The notes below the pieces were generated by a model. The model searched no databases and had not been told where the DNA came from. It saw nothing but the letters and a program-made list of their open reading frames with translations. Shown one piece after another: positions 1 to 10,379 of a stretch of 64,000 nt of DNA. The position numbers were made by a program, and so were the translations under genes. Source of the stretch: Sycon ciliatum (Eukaryota > Porifera > Calcarea > Leucosolenida > Sycettidae). Numbering within the stretch: the stretch's first letter is position 1; the number at the start of each line of letters is the position of its first letter. The stretch spans positions 35,815,303-35,879,302 of the forward strand of contig NC_088645.1 of the NCBI RefSeq assembly GCF_964019385.1, written 5' to 3'.

Positions 1-21
1 AAAACCCCGACACACACTTAC

Positions 22-3000
22 TTCTCAGCTTCCAGTTTGTGTAGCTTGCGATTGCACATATCAATGCGGTCATCCACCACCGCAAGGAGGTTATAACGAA
101 TGTCCTGACTCCCCTCACCCTTACTGTCACCATGCAAGGAAAGAAGACACACACACACACACCTTTTGACGCCGATCGCCAGCGGCGATGATAGCAATGC
201 TACGGCAGAAGCCATAGCAACTTGTGCTGGGATTGCACCATTCAACAGCTTGCAAGGCTGAAGAATTGACCGTCACTATTCAGCCTGGTCTACACCATAC
301 AGCTACGAAGTGACTTTTTCTGGCCAGTGAATCCCTATTTTTGGTCTTTCTTCCCACACACACATCACACACACACACATCACACACACGCACACACGCA
401 CACACACACACACACACAAATACACACCATAATAGGGACCTTTCGCACCCCGCGTACGGATACGAAACGAATGCTGATTCGTCACCTGGGTTCGAGGATT
501 CGTCAGAGTCCCTGCGGAGAACTCGTTTTCACGAATGGAAGCCTCTTCATTCGTGGCAAGCTCCGAATCCGTCAGGTACACATTTATTTGGATAGGTACA
601 CATGTTTTGCAAGGTACACATTTTTCCCTTGATTCCATGATCCATGCACGTGTGCGTGTAAAAACCCGTACGCCAAACTACCGGCGCACGCGGCCGTATT
701 CGTAGTTGCCATGCACATTTGCATGACGACTTGCGAAACCTGAAATCTGTTTTCAACGAAACGATTACGAGCCGAATCAAACTTTCGTTTCGCATTTGTT
801 TCGTAGCAAATGCGAAAGGTCCCTATTCATCACTACGAGCTACTAGTAGTTTGTAGCTAGTGGCCGCCAGAATAGATTTTGAAACCAGGAAAGTGGACGT
901 ACCGGTAGTTTACCGTAGTAAAGCTCTCTGCGCTACGGTGTGAGATGGGGTCCCCGACGGTGAAAACTCACATCGCGTGTCTCAGGTATTTTTTGTACTA
1001 CGTACAACTAAGGAAAGCGTACGCGCAATCCGAAAATCTGCCACGATTATGCAGACGAGTTGCATACGCGCAGTGAGTTTCTGCCACGGAGTGCTTTTAT
1101 TATTACTCCGCTGCTTGCTAGAACCGGGCTGGAAACGTACAACTGGGACACTGCACCACGTGATGTGAGTTTTCACCGTCGGCGTACCCCATAGAAAGGG
1201 GATCAGGAGTTGCACACTCTTGTGGGGGGGGTTATTATATACTTATTATTACTCTTGATACCGTACTAGGTTACGCCTGGTGTTAAGCCAGGGTGGAGAT
1301 TGTCACTTACTTGGTTGCTAACCGCGCCCTCAACACGGAAAAGAACTTTGTCGTCCAGTTCTGACCCGCAGGGATAGGTCCTGCAACGCAAAGCAGTCGT
1401 CAAAGAACGGGACACACTCTTCAAACACACAAGCGCCGCTAGACCAGACCCGGCACTGGACATTCGGAAACTGTGAAAGCTGTTGTTGTTGTTTGTGGTG
1501 TGCTCGTGGTGGTGGGAGGGGAGGGTGGGGGCACAATCAAGTGAGATCCGGACGGGAGGTATGCATCGAAGACGGCCATCAACTTTTTGCACGAAAAAGT
1601 GCCCCATGCTTGGCAAGCACAACCCGTTCTAGTAGATTAAACTGGTGAGCATGACCTTACAAATATCATGAACTGTTATGCAGAGCCGGCCGGCATCAGG
1701 GTGCGTACGGTTGTAGTAGATACTAAACGTTAGCATTTTGCCGTTCACGCTAACTTCGACCGTCGGCGTGTACTGCGGTTTCCGACGCAACGATCGACTT
1801 GTGACGTCACCCTGGTTGGAATCTTGCCGTTTCGTTCTCCAGCTAAACAGAGCTTTCCATCGTCGAAATGATAGCAAACCGACGGTATTTCGGTTGCCGC
1901 ATACGAGTACTGTTGGATTTAGCATGAGCAGTAAAATGCTGACCGTGTCTAGTGACTGGCCTAACGATGCATACGTCCCACTGTAAATGTAATGTCACCC
2001 CCCCCCCCCCCCCCCCGTTACCTACAGTGACTTACCATGATCAATGGGGTTAGCTTTCAGGCCATCCAGCTCCACAAGCCGGCCCTCAATCGGCACAAAG
2101 CTAATGTAATGGTACTGCTCAGCCTCTGACCGGCTTCGAAATGCACCGTTATTCTCGGCCCGCGTTGTACTGATTGGCTCGGGCCTGTAACAAGAACAGC
2201 AACAACAGCCACAAAAACAACAACCACAACAACACCACCACCACACACCCACGCGTGCGCGCAAGCACACACAATACACACATCGGGCACAAGACAAAAT
2301 TAGCTAAAATTTCTCGTAGATGAGAGAAAAATACGTTGGACTTCAGCCTGAACTCAAGCACGTGCACCGGTAAAGTGCCGAGAGAGCGCCCCGTCCCGCG
2401 AGAGTACCCCACCTTGATTTTACAGCCAGAGAAAGGAAACTCGCACGGCAGAGTGCAACTAAGTTTGCGCGGTGTGGGAACAACAGTCACACTGGGCATG
2501 TCTCGTGTGGAGCTGGCATCCGCTCCAAGGTAAACGGTGTACAGATTGACTGCACAACAGGTAATGCGTGTACTGTAAGACCAGATATTTTAACGTCAAT
2601 TAAATCTCCGGATTTTTGTGGGTTCGCGAGGTGAAATTCTTATGAATTCTGTCTCAAAACCAGCAAATGACTGTACATGTACATATCGTTTTGCACGTAA
2701 CGACTTCAAAGGTTTACGATTCTTTCAAATGCGTGAACTCGTTAAAACGAGAGAGCTTGGAAGCTCAGGGCCCTACGCTATGCTTTTTTGCCTTGATGAC
2801 CTAGACAAAAAAAAGCATGGGGATGTTATAAATTCTTTAAAAAAATCCTTTTTTTAGACATAACCTGGGATTCGAACCCGCACTATGGCGCGCCCTGCAT
2901 GCATCCCCCGATACACTTCGCATACATACTAAGGCTGTGTTTACATGAGAAATTTCAACCCGGGTCGAGTTCAGCCCGGGTTGAAAGTCTGTACGATAGA

Positions 3001-5024
3001 AAAAAGAGGTGAGAGTTTACATGAAGACAGTTGACCCGGGTCAAATACTGATATGCCGCCAAAAGTCCACTTCTACAGTCCTGTATGGTCACGTGAATCC
3101 GTTCGCGCGAAATTTGCATGTGCAGTGCCGTTCAAACCTGGCGCGAGATACGCACAGAAGTACGTTTGTACGATTTTCTTGACCCGGGTTGATTTCAACC
3201 CTCCCCTTGGGGGGAGGGTTGAAATCAACCCGGGGCGAAATTTCAACCCGGGTCAAGCACAATGCGTCATGTAAACGCGCCATTAATTTTATGCACATGG
3301 CGGGTTGAAATCTGACCCGGGTTGAAACGCCTCATGTAAACACCGCCTAATTCTTCCAAGTTGTTTTACATTGTGATCTTGCATTTGAAAGCCCTATTTG
3401 AATATGCATTGTGGCCAGCCGTCTTTGATGGCACGGTACGGTAGGGGATAGGTACGGGACAGGTACGATCGAGGGTAATCCGACACCGTCTCCCGTACCG
3501 TACCGTACCATCAAACACAGCTGGCCACATACAGCTGCCCGCAATATTCAAATAGGGCTTTCAAACGCAAGATAATAACGTGAAGCAACTTGGAAGAATG
3601 GGTATGAATGCGAAGTGTATGGGGGAATGCATGTAGGGCGATAGTGCGGGTTCGAATCCCAGGATATGCCTGAAAAAAAATTGGAGAATTGAAAATTTAT
3701 AACATCCTATGTTTTTTTGCCGTCAGATACGGATAGCGCCAGGCGTGACACAAACAAACAAACACACAAACAAACACCAAATTAAAGCTGTGTGGACCCT
3801 GGCTAGCGCCAGACGTTACTGAAGTAACGTCTTCTGCATAGCTACGGGAATTAAATGTTCGTTAACATTACTGGTCTTACAGTACACGATATGCACGGCA
3901 TGACCTACAGACAGGACACCACCTCCAAAACACGATCACGAAAGGCGTGGGGGTGGTAGTGGGGCGCTCTCCCGGTAACGCGGTATAGACTCTAGCTAAG
4001 AAGAAAACCCCAGAAACATTCCTATAGCCAAAGAACGCCAAGCTTTCAGCAAGGCATGCACATGCATACAGGTACTGCAGTGGACAAAGATTGAAGAACC
4101 ACCACATCATTTCTCAACTTACCAAACACAATTCAAAACAAGGGTGTTCCGAATCACTCTGAAATGAAGATATCGCAAACAAATATGTACTCCCCTACAG
4201 CAGAACCAACCTTGAGTGCTTGTTATGAGCTTCAGACAACTGAGGAACGTTGCCAATCGAGAAGCCTTTCAGCTAACAAACAGAAGGGCGGGCAGGCATA
4301 CAGATACACACACGCATGCACACACACGCATGCACACACACGCATACACACACACACACAAAAACACACCGAAGCAATGATAATGAATACGCTATGCTCA
4401 GCGGACCAGCTCGCACTGGGATTGCACCATTCAGCTTGAAGGGCTTCGGAATGACCACCAGTGTACGGGAATGGAAGCAGAGTTCAATTTTCCCAATTCC
4501 TTTCCGATAGTCAGTATTTCATGCTCAACAACTACAGTTGCGCTCACTGAAATCCAACCCAAAGTGCAAAACTGACGCCCTGGACCAGTTCCGATTACAT
4601 CATTGTATTTGTACATGTGTACGTCCAGCCGCATTCGTACCACTTCCAGGGTGTCAAGGGCCGTGCAAGTCGAGGACACCAAATATGCACTTTGGGTCGG
4701 ATACTCAGTATCACCGAGCACAATCGTAAATGACCACTACCGTGTACTCTATGTCTTGTGTGACAGAGTGTGGCGGTGAGAGCAGAGTGTGGTGGTGAGA
4801 GCAGAGTGTGGTGGTGAGAGCAGAGTGTGGTGGTGAGAGCAGAGTGTGGTGGTGAGAGCAGAGGGCAAGTGCACGGATCTGCATACGTGGCTAGTCATGG
4901 TACCAGAGCAAGACAGAGAGAAGAGAGCAATTGACATCAGCACACATGATTTACTACACACACACACACACATACACACAAACACACACACACACACAAA
5001 CACACATAAGCACGCACACACACA

Positions 5025-5117
<93 letters not shown>

Positions 5118-7735
5118 GCACCAAAACAAGGGTGTTAATAGCGTACCTCGGCATCCAAGTCTCGGGTGTCATCCTTGAAGGTTGTCAAGGTTGGTCCTAG
5201 AGCCACCGTGGGACTCTTGGTGTTGAGCATGACACTCAGCAATGCATGAGTTGCACAGGAATTGGTGATAATCTGATAAACAGATCAGAAAAAGAACCAC
5301 GCATTCCATATGATTATGCAGAAAAGGCTAAACCTGCAAAAAAACATTGGCCAATGTTATTTCTCCAGACAACGGGTTAGTATGGTAAATGAACTGCCAC
5401 AAATGCATTTGTTGGCTCATGCTTGTTAATCTCGCCGATTTCATTCTCTTCTGAGATAAATGTTTGCTCGAACTTCAAGCGCAGTGGTTCAAAATTGTCG
5501 CAACATACGGCGGGACGAAACGCTCGACTTGCCCAACACATGTCTCTCTGTCGTCACTTTGCCTGGCGACCGGCATAGTCACTTCAGAAGAAAACAAAGT
5601 TGTCAATCGCGAACAGCCGCACAAACACTGCAACGTAAGGCAACAAAAAAATAGTTCCCCTTTAAAGTAAAGCGGCATTCTGGTGTTTGCAGTAGAAATA
5701 CACACGTGCACACACACACGTGCACACACACGTGGACACACACGCACACACACACCACCCTACCCACCTGCCGCGCAAAGAACATTCGCCGCAGCCGCTC
5801 CGGGTCACGGATCAGCATTTCGTCCGGGATGGCACTGTATCGCCGCCGCGCCCTGCGGTCATCGCTCCAGGCAAACAGGAAGATGAAGCCGTACACATGT
5901 CTGCACAAACAAAACGCACGCGCACGCACATACCATATTTTCCGGAGTATCAGCCGCACCCAGATTTCTAGTCACGAAATACAGACATCATCCCTGTTTA
6001 TCACCGCTAATTTGACCATCGTAGTATAAGCCGTACTGACTTTTTTGGGGTGAATTACCAGTGTATAGAAGTGCGGCTTGTATTCCGAAATTATAACGAC
6101 ATATGTATATGTACGCCCACATTGCTGTGAGGTGGCTCAAATCTCCGGGTTAACATTGCAGCAGTGGTACTGGTGGTACGGAACTTGTTTTCACGGTGAC
6201 AGCGTGAACAAGGCGAGGACACACTGTCTGGGAAACAGTGCTCCCGACTACAATCATAAACCGGTCGCCGTGTTCATGCCGTCACCGCGAAAACACGTTA
6301 CCTATCAGCAAGAGTACATAACCCCCCAGAGTGTGCAAGGCCTGATCCAGCTCTGCATAGGGTCTTGGTCGAGCGTAATCGGATCTTTGCGTCATAATAC
6401 CGTACACATCTGAGGGGAACCCGGGGAGTCGCGGGTACTATTGGATCAAGAACAACGGTGCCCTGCCTCGAGACCGGCCTTGCGCTGGTGTGAAGTGTAC
6501 GCATGACATCAGAAGATCCGACTACGCTCAACCAAGACCCTATGCAGAGCTGGATCTGGCGTTGCACACTCTGGGGGGTTATGTACTCTTGCTATCAGGC
6601 AAGGCTTGCATATACTGGAACGGAACTGCGCGGCGATACATGTATTCACCGTGGTGAAGAAGGTAGCGCCGGGTGATGTGCTGTCCTAGCACAATGAATA
6701 CTCCACGCTGCTGCTGCTTTTTCATGAGGGGAATTTTATCAGCCTGCGCTGTACAGTGGCTAGTGGTAGGATGCCCTGATACTCTACATGGGGTATAGAA
6801 CGGACTCATACACAGGAGGGTGATGTCAATCTGGAGACTGGCTTCATCAGCCTGCACTGCAGTGGCTAGAGGTGGTAGTATTATATGCCCTGATACTCTA
6901 CATGGGATGTAGAACTGGCTCATAGTCATATTGATGTCAAAATGGAGACTGGTCAGTATCTAAGATGGGCTGAACTGGAGTAATTACTGGATCACACCAA
7001 CTCAAACTCGGTGCACCTCTAAATTCCAGGGATAGCGGAATCATACTGCAGCACGACTGTACACAGACAGTATCGTGTGTACAGTATAGACACAATAATC
7101 TAATACATTCCGATGATTCCTACGTGATTGCAGATCACCACAGCTCCAAGCACGCGTTCATGTGATTGTGACAGTCGCTCAAACACAGCTCAAACACACG
7201 ATCTACTCCAGGACGACCCGACAGCACCTGATCATTACGATAGTGCCTGCGTGAGGACTATTTCACTACATTTTCAGGCTCAAGCAACAACTGGACAGAG
7301 TACTGATCTCAGACTGTGCACATCGAGGACAGGACGAACACACATCACAACACGGCTACGTACTCCTGCAACTCCGTGCCCAGATCGTAGATCTCCTCCA
7401 CCTGGACACCTTCCACACCTTTGCAGTACAAGATCAGAGCAGAGAACAATAACAACATTGCCTGTCACGTCGCTGGCTTTGGGCATACGCCAAACCGCAC
7501 AACAGCGGAGTTATACGTACCGAGAGCTTTCACCAGCAGCGTGAAGACTCCTGCATGCAGCAAGCAGAACATTGCACGCAAGCACAAATCATCACGAAAA
7601 AAGCTACACACTAGCACTCGCACTGAGAATTCGCTGAGAACAAAATAATTTTCGAATTCAGACACGGAGATCAGAGAAGCCTCCACGATCCGCACCTGGG
7701 TCGCTTTCCAGCTCCAGCCAGCCTTCTTTCGCCAT
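22..7735 (-). CDS. BAP1: BAP1/Calypso-type ubiquitin C-terminal hydrolase, 5' part (nine exons)
   Basis: Catalytic N-terminal part of a BAP1-type nuclear deubiquitinase (peptidase C12, UCH family); in animals this enzyme removes monoubiquitin from histone H2A together with ASXL proteins. Nine exons with GT-AG borders and matching phases read on the minus strand: 7735-7696, 7550-7521, 7418-7364, 5900-5768, 5272-5147, 4272-4211, 2184-2036, 1380-1311 and 123-22. They encode about 255 residues, and the gene runs off the left edge at a GTAAGT donor. The start [14 protein letters not shown] matches the family N-terminus. Visible catalytic residues are Q86, C92 (in [12 protein letters not shown]), H174 (YHYISFVP) and D189 (ELDG). 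A basic DDRRARRR stretch after FIFLFAW and the [10 protein letters not shown] motif favour BAP1 over UCHL5. The C-terminal ULD domain is outside the window. The second exon is only 30 nt. Exon borders were assigned by eye. Confidence 0.9.
2800..3732. mobile_element. Foldback element with tRNA-like B-box sequence in both arms
   Basis: Two long inverted arms: 2800-2932 continued at 3351-3455, against 3480-3732. Both arms carry, in order, GATGTTATAAATT, a tRNA-like GGTTCGAATCCCAGG, the block ATACACTTCGCAT, CTTCCAAGTTG and GCCCTATTTGAATAT. The left arm is interrupted by a separate 415-bp element at 2933-3347; without it the arms pair almost end to end. The B-box-like sequence suggests a tRNA-derived ancestor, which is inference. 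No coding capacity. Confidence 0.65.
2933..3347. mobile_element. Harbinger-like MITE with TAA target duplication
   Basis: 415 bp with imperfect terminal inverted repeats starting GGCTGTGTTTACATGAGA and ending in CTCATGTAAACACCGCC. It is flanked on both sides by TAA (2930-2932 and 3348-3350). The repeated word AACCCGGGT appears many times inside. A three-base TWA duplication and a GG-start terminus fit PIF/Harbinger-type MITEs. It is inserted in the left arm of the surrounding foldback element, so it is the younger of the two. Confidence 0.7.
4301..4368. repeat. (CA)n-rich tract, (UG)n in the BAP1 transcript
   Basis: CA/CG-interrupted dinucleotide tract beginning about 30 bases upstream of the acceptor of BAP1 exon 4272-4211. 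In the transcribed sense it is UG-rich. Confidence 0.9.
4760..4863 (+). repeat. 20-bp tandem repeat, five copies
   Basis: Head-to-tail units of about 20 bases (GAGTGTGGTGGTGAGAGCA core), the first copy slightly different (GAGTGTGGCGGTGAGAG). It lies in the BAP1 intron between exons 5272-5147 and 4272-4211, just left of the long (CA)n tract. Confidence 0.85.
4957..5116. repeat. Long (CA)n microsatellite
   Basis: About 160 bases of nearly pure CA, with a few AAACACA and AAGCAC interruptions. It begins about 30 bases inside the intron from the donor of BAP1 exon 5272-5147, and reads as (UG)n in the transcript. Confidence 0.95.
5933..6093. mobile_element. Short MITE with CCRTATTTTYCGGAGTAT termini
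   Basis: Begins CCATATTTTCCGGAGTAT and CAGCCGCACC; ends in the near reverse complement (GTGCGGCTTGTATTCCG). The terminus resembles that of the large element at 32536-44555 (ACCGTATTTTTCGGAGTAT), so it may be a short non-autonomous relative. It lies just upstream of the acceptor of BAP1 exon 5900-5768. Confidence 0.55.
6309..6591. mobile_element. CAAGAGT-type MITE, 283 bp, with 7-bp target duplication
   Basis: Termini CAAGAGTACATAACCCCCC and its reverse complement, followed inside by AGAGTGTGCAA. It is flanked by CTATCAG at 6302-6308 and 6592-6598, a perfect 7-bp duplication. It is the longest complete member of a family that also occurs as very short palindromes at 28253, 31853, 49561 and 54224. 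Non-coding; inside a BAP1 intron. Confidence 0.8.
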
Positions 7736-8577
7736 CACTCATAACCCCAGTACCTGCTGCCTTCTTCTAGTAATTCATTCACCCACCACCGCCCGAGACT
7801 ACAAGACTTCATGAGAACCATTAGACAAGGGCTTCAGTGCCTTTTGAACCGACGCGATGAAGCAAAGTTCTGGCTGGCTTGCCTGTGAGTGTGACATGTA
7901 CTCTGGCTGTTTGGCGCAAGATTCACCCAAAATCCGGCCACCATTTTGTTTCCATGACTCCATGATCCGATCTCACCAGGCTAGGCCAGGGCCAGGGCTA
8001 CAAAGCCAAAGGCCGGGCCCGGCTCCCTGGATTCATGATCATGTCATTGATGATGACGTGTGTCAGGTTGTGATGATGCAGTGGTTGCGTCATGATCTGA
8101 TACAGGTTGTACGTCATTAAGGCATTATCAAGAGTCCATTGGCATTATGCGTAAGTGCAGAAGTGCAATAAGTTATCATTAGCTAGCCACACAGTCGGGC
8201 ACACACACAGACAGCGCATACTGCATACTGTAGCTTGGATAGCAAGAGTGTATAACCCCCCAGGGCCCAGGGCCAGGGATACCGGTACGAACTCTTGTTG
8301 GATAAGCTATGCCTATGGCACTGGCAGTATGGAACAAAACTCGTCGAAAGATCTGCTGTAGCCCCCGGTGTACATGTAGGCCTATCAAGCTATCCCAGCA
8401 CTGCATCAGGGAGTCGGAGATGGCACAAGGACACTCCGTTCACGCTCCTCTACAGACGACTGTCAATTCACCTCTCTTGTCTCACTACAAATGCAAAGTA
8501 GCGCAGAGACAAGATCTTTACTATTAAAAACAATGAGAAGAAACAGCGAGGCAGACATTAGACGTACAGTTGTAACA
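7736..8577. other. Region upstream of BAP1: no gene recognised
   Basis: Holds the presumed BAP1 promoter and 5' UTR immediately above 7735, a short GGCC-rich palindromic stretch near 7975-8040, and a one-ended CAAGAGTGTATAACCCCCC sequence at 8239 matching the CAAGAGT MITE terminus. No clear TATA box or coding sequence was seen. Confidence 0.5.
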
Positions 8578-8887
8578 GGTAGCCGAGTGGTAGGCGCGGT
8601 GAAATCAACAAGAATTACTTTTATTCTACTTTCAGGTACACACCTGAGATATAATTATTAGTGAAAGAAGAAGCGGCAAAATAAATAACTTTCTCTCCGG
8701 TGCTCACCTAGAGGTTGCCTACTTCTTCTTCGAGTTAGCTTTCGTTGCTATCTAATCTAATCTTATTAAAACAGAAAAACGCAGCTGCTTTTATGCAGCA
8801 GGCGCCGTACGCTTATATGCGGAGATACAACATAAGGTCGTTCCGTATTAGTTCCGTACTGCTTCCGTATTGGTCGGGCAGGGATAC
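8578..8887 (-). repeat. 3' LTR of the small ubiquitin-bearing element
   Basis: 310-bp copy matching 13148-13457 with about one difference. The minus strand reads from GTATCCCTGCCC to CTCGGCTACC and contains a TATAAG and an AATAAG-like signal. The polypurine tract abuts it at 8888. Confidence 0.8.
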
Positions 8888-9373
8888 CTCACCCTCCCTT
8901 CCTACAGATAATCACGCCCTCGTGATTTTCACAAAATTAGTGAAGTGTTACGAACACAGCGTCAACCGGAAGATGGCAAATTATATCGGAAATGATAACG
9001 TTTAGAGTAGACAGAAGAAATGAACTGATAACAAATCATAAAGTAGAAGCACACCAGGTTCACACGATCTCACGGGGTCAAAAGGGGAAAGAACTGTCCT
9101 CCAAATAGGACCTGAAAAACCACAGCACTCTTGCTGCACAACGCTGGCACAACCCGCCAGGATCATCGCAGTTCAAAAACCGAACTGAATACACTATAAC
9201 TATAAGGGGCGTTGTCACACACATTGTCCCAGGTTAGCTGGGTAAGCCGTGGCTCACCATGATCAGACGCCTACCAAACTAAACTGGATTCACACACTCG
9301 CATAAAGGAAGACTGAAGAGAACAGGGCGACTGAAGGAAGACAGGAAAGAAAATGCCATACCTGGAATCAGCG

Positions 9374-9904
9374 TTAGTAACCACGGCGGCGGCTGGAGCT
9401 ATGGCGGAGGTCAAGCCAGGTTTTATCTTCATCTCGGTTGAGCCGGTCACTCAGAGCGGCTAGCTCGGCGTCAGACAAATGACCTCCCTCCTCGTCTTGA
9501 ATCGTGGTCTTCACATTGTCGATAGCATCGCTTTGCGCGACGTAAAGAGTGATGGTCTAGCCAGGAAGAGTGTTGGTCTAGCCAGGAAGAGTGGTGATGA
9601 AAATCTGCTTCCCACCACGAAGGCGAAGTACCAAGTGAAGAGTGGGCTCCTGCGTGCCGGCGAAAATCAAACACTGCTGGTCTTGGGGAATACCCTCCTT
9701 GTCTTGGGCAGCAGCCTGCCTTTTGTCGTCCTCATCAGCTTCGCCATCACCACAGGTAGTATAGGTAGAGGGTCGCTTGGAATCGCCATCGGAGTGTCCA
9801 GTGAGTGCCGTGCGGAAAGAAGGGTGATCCACGCTAGCACCCTGACTGTGCTGCAGGCTAATAAGAAGGGCCAAGCCCAGGAAGGCAAGAAACATTATTC
9901 TCAT
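9374..9904 (-). pseudogene. Ubiquitin-derived ORF inside the small LTR element (broken)
   Basis: The ORF region starts at 9904 with a hydrophobic leader like a signal peptide ([18 protein letters not shown]), then about 50 residues of no recognised family. A ubiquitin block follows: [11 protein letters not shown] with LIFAG, then [10 protein letters not shown], then KQIFI at the start of a second unit. Further ubiquitin-like sequence (SDAIDNVKTTIQDEEG) and a non-ubiquitin tail with LSDAELAALSDRLNR follow. So C-terminal ubiquitin sequence is joined to N-terminal sequence of the next unit, as in polyubiquitin. A TATA-like TTTAAATA lies about 70 bases upstream. The unit looks broken (about two breaks). 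Capture of host polyubiquitin sequence is an inference from this order. Confidence 0.7.
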
Positions 9905-10000
9905 CTTGATTCGTCGCAGGGAGCTGCAGCGGGTTGAGCCATGGGGGTCTGGGGTCGAATCACGTTGTTCTATTTAAAACTACACCGCTGCCACCAATCG

Positions 10001-10151
10001 GGGTTCTACTCGGACTCATCCCGCACGATCACACACACACTCGAGGCCATTACAGATTTCAGTTCATCTCAAACTCCATATCCGAAAAAGACCAAGCTCC
10101 TGTGCGAGCATGCGCACTACATACATTATGGTCCATGTCCAGGACATGACA
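10001..10151 (-). repeat. 3' LTR of the nested Ty3/gypsy element
   Basis: Copy of 12993-13143 with no difference seen by eye. It contains the short palindrome ATGTCCTGGACAT near its start. Confidence 0.85.
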
Positions 10152-10379
10152 ATTTCCCCCTCACTAGTTGAGGCGAAGCATCTAGAACTATGCAATAGTA
10201 AACATATCAACATGCAATCTCAAAACTCAAAACTGCCGAGACATAATATTTCATGATACACTATACCCCATTATATACACCATAAATTATAATTATATAC
10301 AATATCCAGCAGAGTCCAAAATATATCATTTAAACTCTACAGACTAGAATAGGTCTATATGAACTGTGTGTTCTGAACG

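Larger units (their letters stand above)
2366..3985. mobile_element. Outer inverted-repeat element in a BAP1 intron, hosting other insertions
   Basis: The left end reads ACCGGTAAAGTGCCG then AGAGAGCGCCCC. The right end is roughly its reverse complement (GGGGCGCTCTCCCGGTAA). The termini resemble those of the compact element at 41758-42067, which also joins a CCGTAAAGTACCG end to GAGCGCCCC. It contains the foldback element at 2800-3732. The ends are diverged, so the limits are approximate. It lies in the BAP1 intron between exons 4272-4211 and 2184-2036. Confidence 0.45.

Noticed and set aside
4749-5200. Long Cys/Val- or His/Thr-repeat open frames
   Set aside because: They are translations of (CA)n microsatellites on either strand; the same applies at 51488-51748, 53062-53409, 56717-57755 and 63491-63998.
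7128-7544. 138-codon Thr/Arg-rich plus-strand ORF
   Set aside because: It lies antisense to BAP1 exons 2 and 3 and their introns; composition is biased and no family fits.
8578-8592. Pol III A box (TAGCCGAGTGG) in the LTR end
   Set aside because: Matches the A-box consensus, but no B box follows, and the repeat is better explained as an LTR.
9479-9937. 152-codon plus-strand ORF
   Set aside because: Antisense shadow of the ubiquitin-derived sequence on the minus strand.
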